This document shows, piece after piece, positions 62,733 through 64,000 of a stretch of DNA of 64,000 nucleotides. The position numbers and the translations under genes were made by a program. This stretch comes from Paracrocinitomix sp039939375 (GTDB lineage Bacteria; Bacteroidota; Bacteroidia; Flavobacteriales_D; Crocinitomicaceae), in the NCBI GenBank assembly GCA_039939375.1, contig JBDVJO010000003.1, positions 124,001 through 188,000 of the forward strand. Direction: 5' to 3'. Under the pieces are notes generated by a model that was given only the letters and a program-made list of their open reading frames with translations, ran no database searches and had not been told where the DNA came from. Each line of letters begins with the position of its first letter. Positions within the stretch are counted from its first letter, which is position 1.

Positions 62733-64000
62733 TCAAACTTCAACACCTATCACGCAAACATCATCTAATTGTTCAAACTCACCTTTCCATTCATTGAAGG
62801 CTTTTTCTAGAATTTCTCTTTGCGAATGAATAGGTTCTTCACTTATCTTTAAAAGTAATTTCTTGAATGCTTTACTTTTCAACTTCTTTCCTTTCTCTCC
62901 TCCAAATTGATCTGGATACCCATCACTTGATAAGTAAATTTTGTCTCCTTTTTGAACCTTAATTTTGTTGTAAGTAAACTTTTTCCTAAACTCAAATTTT
63001 CCCACAGGCTGCTTATCTGCTTTAAGTTCATAAAGTGAACTTCCGTCTAATTCTAATTTTAATTCAAGACCAGGAAACTCATCATTGCCTTTTCTAATTA
63101 TCCAAAGTGGATTATGTGCACCTGCATATTCTAACTGCATTGTATCTAGAGTCAAACCTACCAGCGAAATATCCATTCCGTCTTTTACTTCATGGTTACT
63201 TCGTTCAAAAGTTCTGATCACCAAATCTGTTACTGTATCTAAAATTTCAGCAGGTTGGTGCATTCCAAATTCTCTTACAACCCTGTTTAAAGCATTATGA
63301 CAAACAACAGAAACCATAGCTCCAGGAACACCGTGTCCTGTGCAATCTGCTGCAGCAAAAAGCACCTCATTTTCTATCACTTCCATCCAATAAAAATCTC
63401 CTGCAACGATATCTTTTGGCATGTAGAGAACAAAAGATTTTGGTAATTTTTCGTTCCAATAAGAATCAGGTGGTAAGATGGCAGTTTGAATTCTCTTTGC
63501 ATAATTAATGGAATCTAAAATCTCATGATTTTGCTCCTCAATTTCATGCTTAGCCAAAAGAATTTCTTCATTCGCTGTTTTTAATAATCCATTTTTCTCT
63601 GAAATCTCAGCTTTTTGCAAGGTTAATAAATCATTAGCCTTATGCTTTTCTCGATATGCGTTTAATATGTAAACGGTAAAAATTAATATCAGTACAAATC
63701 CAATAATGATAATGTTTTCAGAATGAATCACAGATCCAACAAAATCTGACTCAGGAACAGCAACTCCCACTAACAAAACATCCTCATCTGAAATGTGATA
63801 TCTTTCAATACTTCCCCACCAATCTTCACCTCCAGACTCAAATGTGAAACAAGAATCTTTTTTAGACAGTCCATTCCAAATAGAAATGGTTTGCTGCAAA
63901 GCATCATTATCAAAATCTGTATATGATTTAAGCACATTAGCCTTAATGTCTTCTATGTCATTGAACCCAGAATGCGCCGGTAATCCAATTACACGTTCAT
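62733..64000 (-). CDS. Membrane sensor SpoIIE/PP2C-type phosphatase (5' partial)
   Basis: The frame is open to the window edge, so the true start lies beyond base 64000; 421 residues are visible, ending EQLDDVCVIGVEV. An extracytoplasmic sensor region (ERVIGLPAHSGFND...) is followed by one TM helix (about 95-112), a coiled coil and the SpoIIE domain with VAGDFYWMEV, AADCTGHGVPGAM, SSDGYPDQFGG and LDDVCVIGV. It is a paralogue of 61091-62578 and of the C-terminal part of 30864-34073. A GTG at 63935 is not the start. Confidence 0.9.
   Translation of the reverse strand, partial: ERVIGLPAHSGFNDIEDIKANVLKSYTDFDNDALQQTISIWNGLSKKDSCFTFESGGEDWWGSIERYHISDEDVLLVGVAVPESDFVGSVIHSENIIIIGFVLILIFTVYILNAYREKHKANDLLTLQKAEISEKNGLLKTANEEILLAKHEIEEQNHEILDSINYAKRIQTAILPPDSYWNEKLPKSFVLYMPKDIVAGDFYWMEVIENEVLFAAADCTGHGVPGAMVSVVCHNALNRVVREFGMHQPAEILDTVTDLVIRTFERSNHEVKDGMDISLVGLTLDTMQLEYAGAHNPLWIIRKGNDEFPGLELKLELDGSSLYELKADKQPVGKFEFRKKFTYNKIKVQKGDKIYLSSDGYPDQFGGEKGKKLKSKAFKKLLLKISEEPIHSQREILEKAFNEWKGEFEQLDDVCVIGVEV

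Noticed and set aside
1..64000. tRNA or rRNA genes
   Set aside because: I saw no cloverleaf with the GTTCRANNC T-loop signature followed by CCA and no rRNA-like stretch. A full covariance search was not possible.

Overview
The window reads as chromosomal DNA of an AT-rich Bacteroidota bacterium, most likely order Flavobacteriales. Evidence: two secreted proteins carry type IX secretion (T9SS) C-terminal sorting domains (10213-11721 type A-like, 57229-60603 gliding-motility/type B-like). Many genes have a Bacteroidota TAnnTTTG -7 promoter box and few show Shine-Dalgarno sequences. Marker families include BshA (bacillithiol), Reg_prop/SpoIIE proteins, fused E1 alpha/beta 2-oxoacid dehydrogenase and a RNase H1 with viroplasmin-type domains. 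The closer family is an inference. I see no tRNA, rRNA, CRISPR array or prophage.

Layout. 1-2235: 5'-truncated patatin/beta-barrel protein. 2291-9203 (-): tetR-tolC-MFP-RND efflux operon with a candidate operator at its head. 9303-14203 (+): RNase H1, a T9SS cargo protein and a TonB-dependent receptor. 14214-14990: a RAYT/IS200-like transposase unit with a frameshift, flanked by inverted REP-like hairpins. 15044-21170: a possible NlpC/P60-like protein, then a tight minus-strand operon (small membrane protein, mutL, two rhomboids, EEP family). 21424-28704: a GH3/beta-lactamase fusion, bshA, a SiaB-like kinase, a cysteine-less dihydrolipoamide-dehydrogenase relative and rplS with its promoter and leader. 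30234-34073: a nested repeat tract, then a large Reg_prop/SpoIIE signalling protein. 35078-39808: gyrB, a cluster of DnaA-box-like sites that could be an origin, then a PaaE-like reductase, an SDR and a MOSC protein. 39798-45412 (-): 2-oxoacid dehydrogenase E1, a lipoprotein and an EreA/ChaN-like protein with a C-terminal barrel, and a PspA/YbjN-like pair. 45623-49457 (+): a five-gene overlapping cassette of XRE regulator, PLD nuclease, thioredoxin-like protein, DEDDh exonuclease-GIY-YIG fusion and voltage-gated channel with a zinc ribbon. 49666-57093: pckA, DinB-like, M28 peptidase, LRR protein, HrpB helicase and a conserved unknown. 57229-64000 (-): a very large T9SS adhesin-like protein and two membrane SpoIIE phosphatases; one has its stop codon inside a tandem repeat block.

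How the genes work together. The efflux operon is a complete tripartite pump with its own regulator. Three SpoIIE/PP2C-type phosphatases with sensor regions and one SiaB-like kinase suggest partner-switching or phospho-signalling circuits. GH3/beta-lactamase (wall recycling), M28 peptidase, TonB receptor and T9SS cargo fit a polymer-degrading, surface-active lifestyle. The most system-like unexplained unit is the 45623-49457 cassette. The most consequential non-coding feature is the DnaA-box cluster beside gyrB. All functions are from sequence reading only; no database search was possible.
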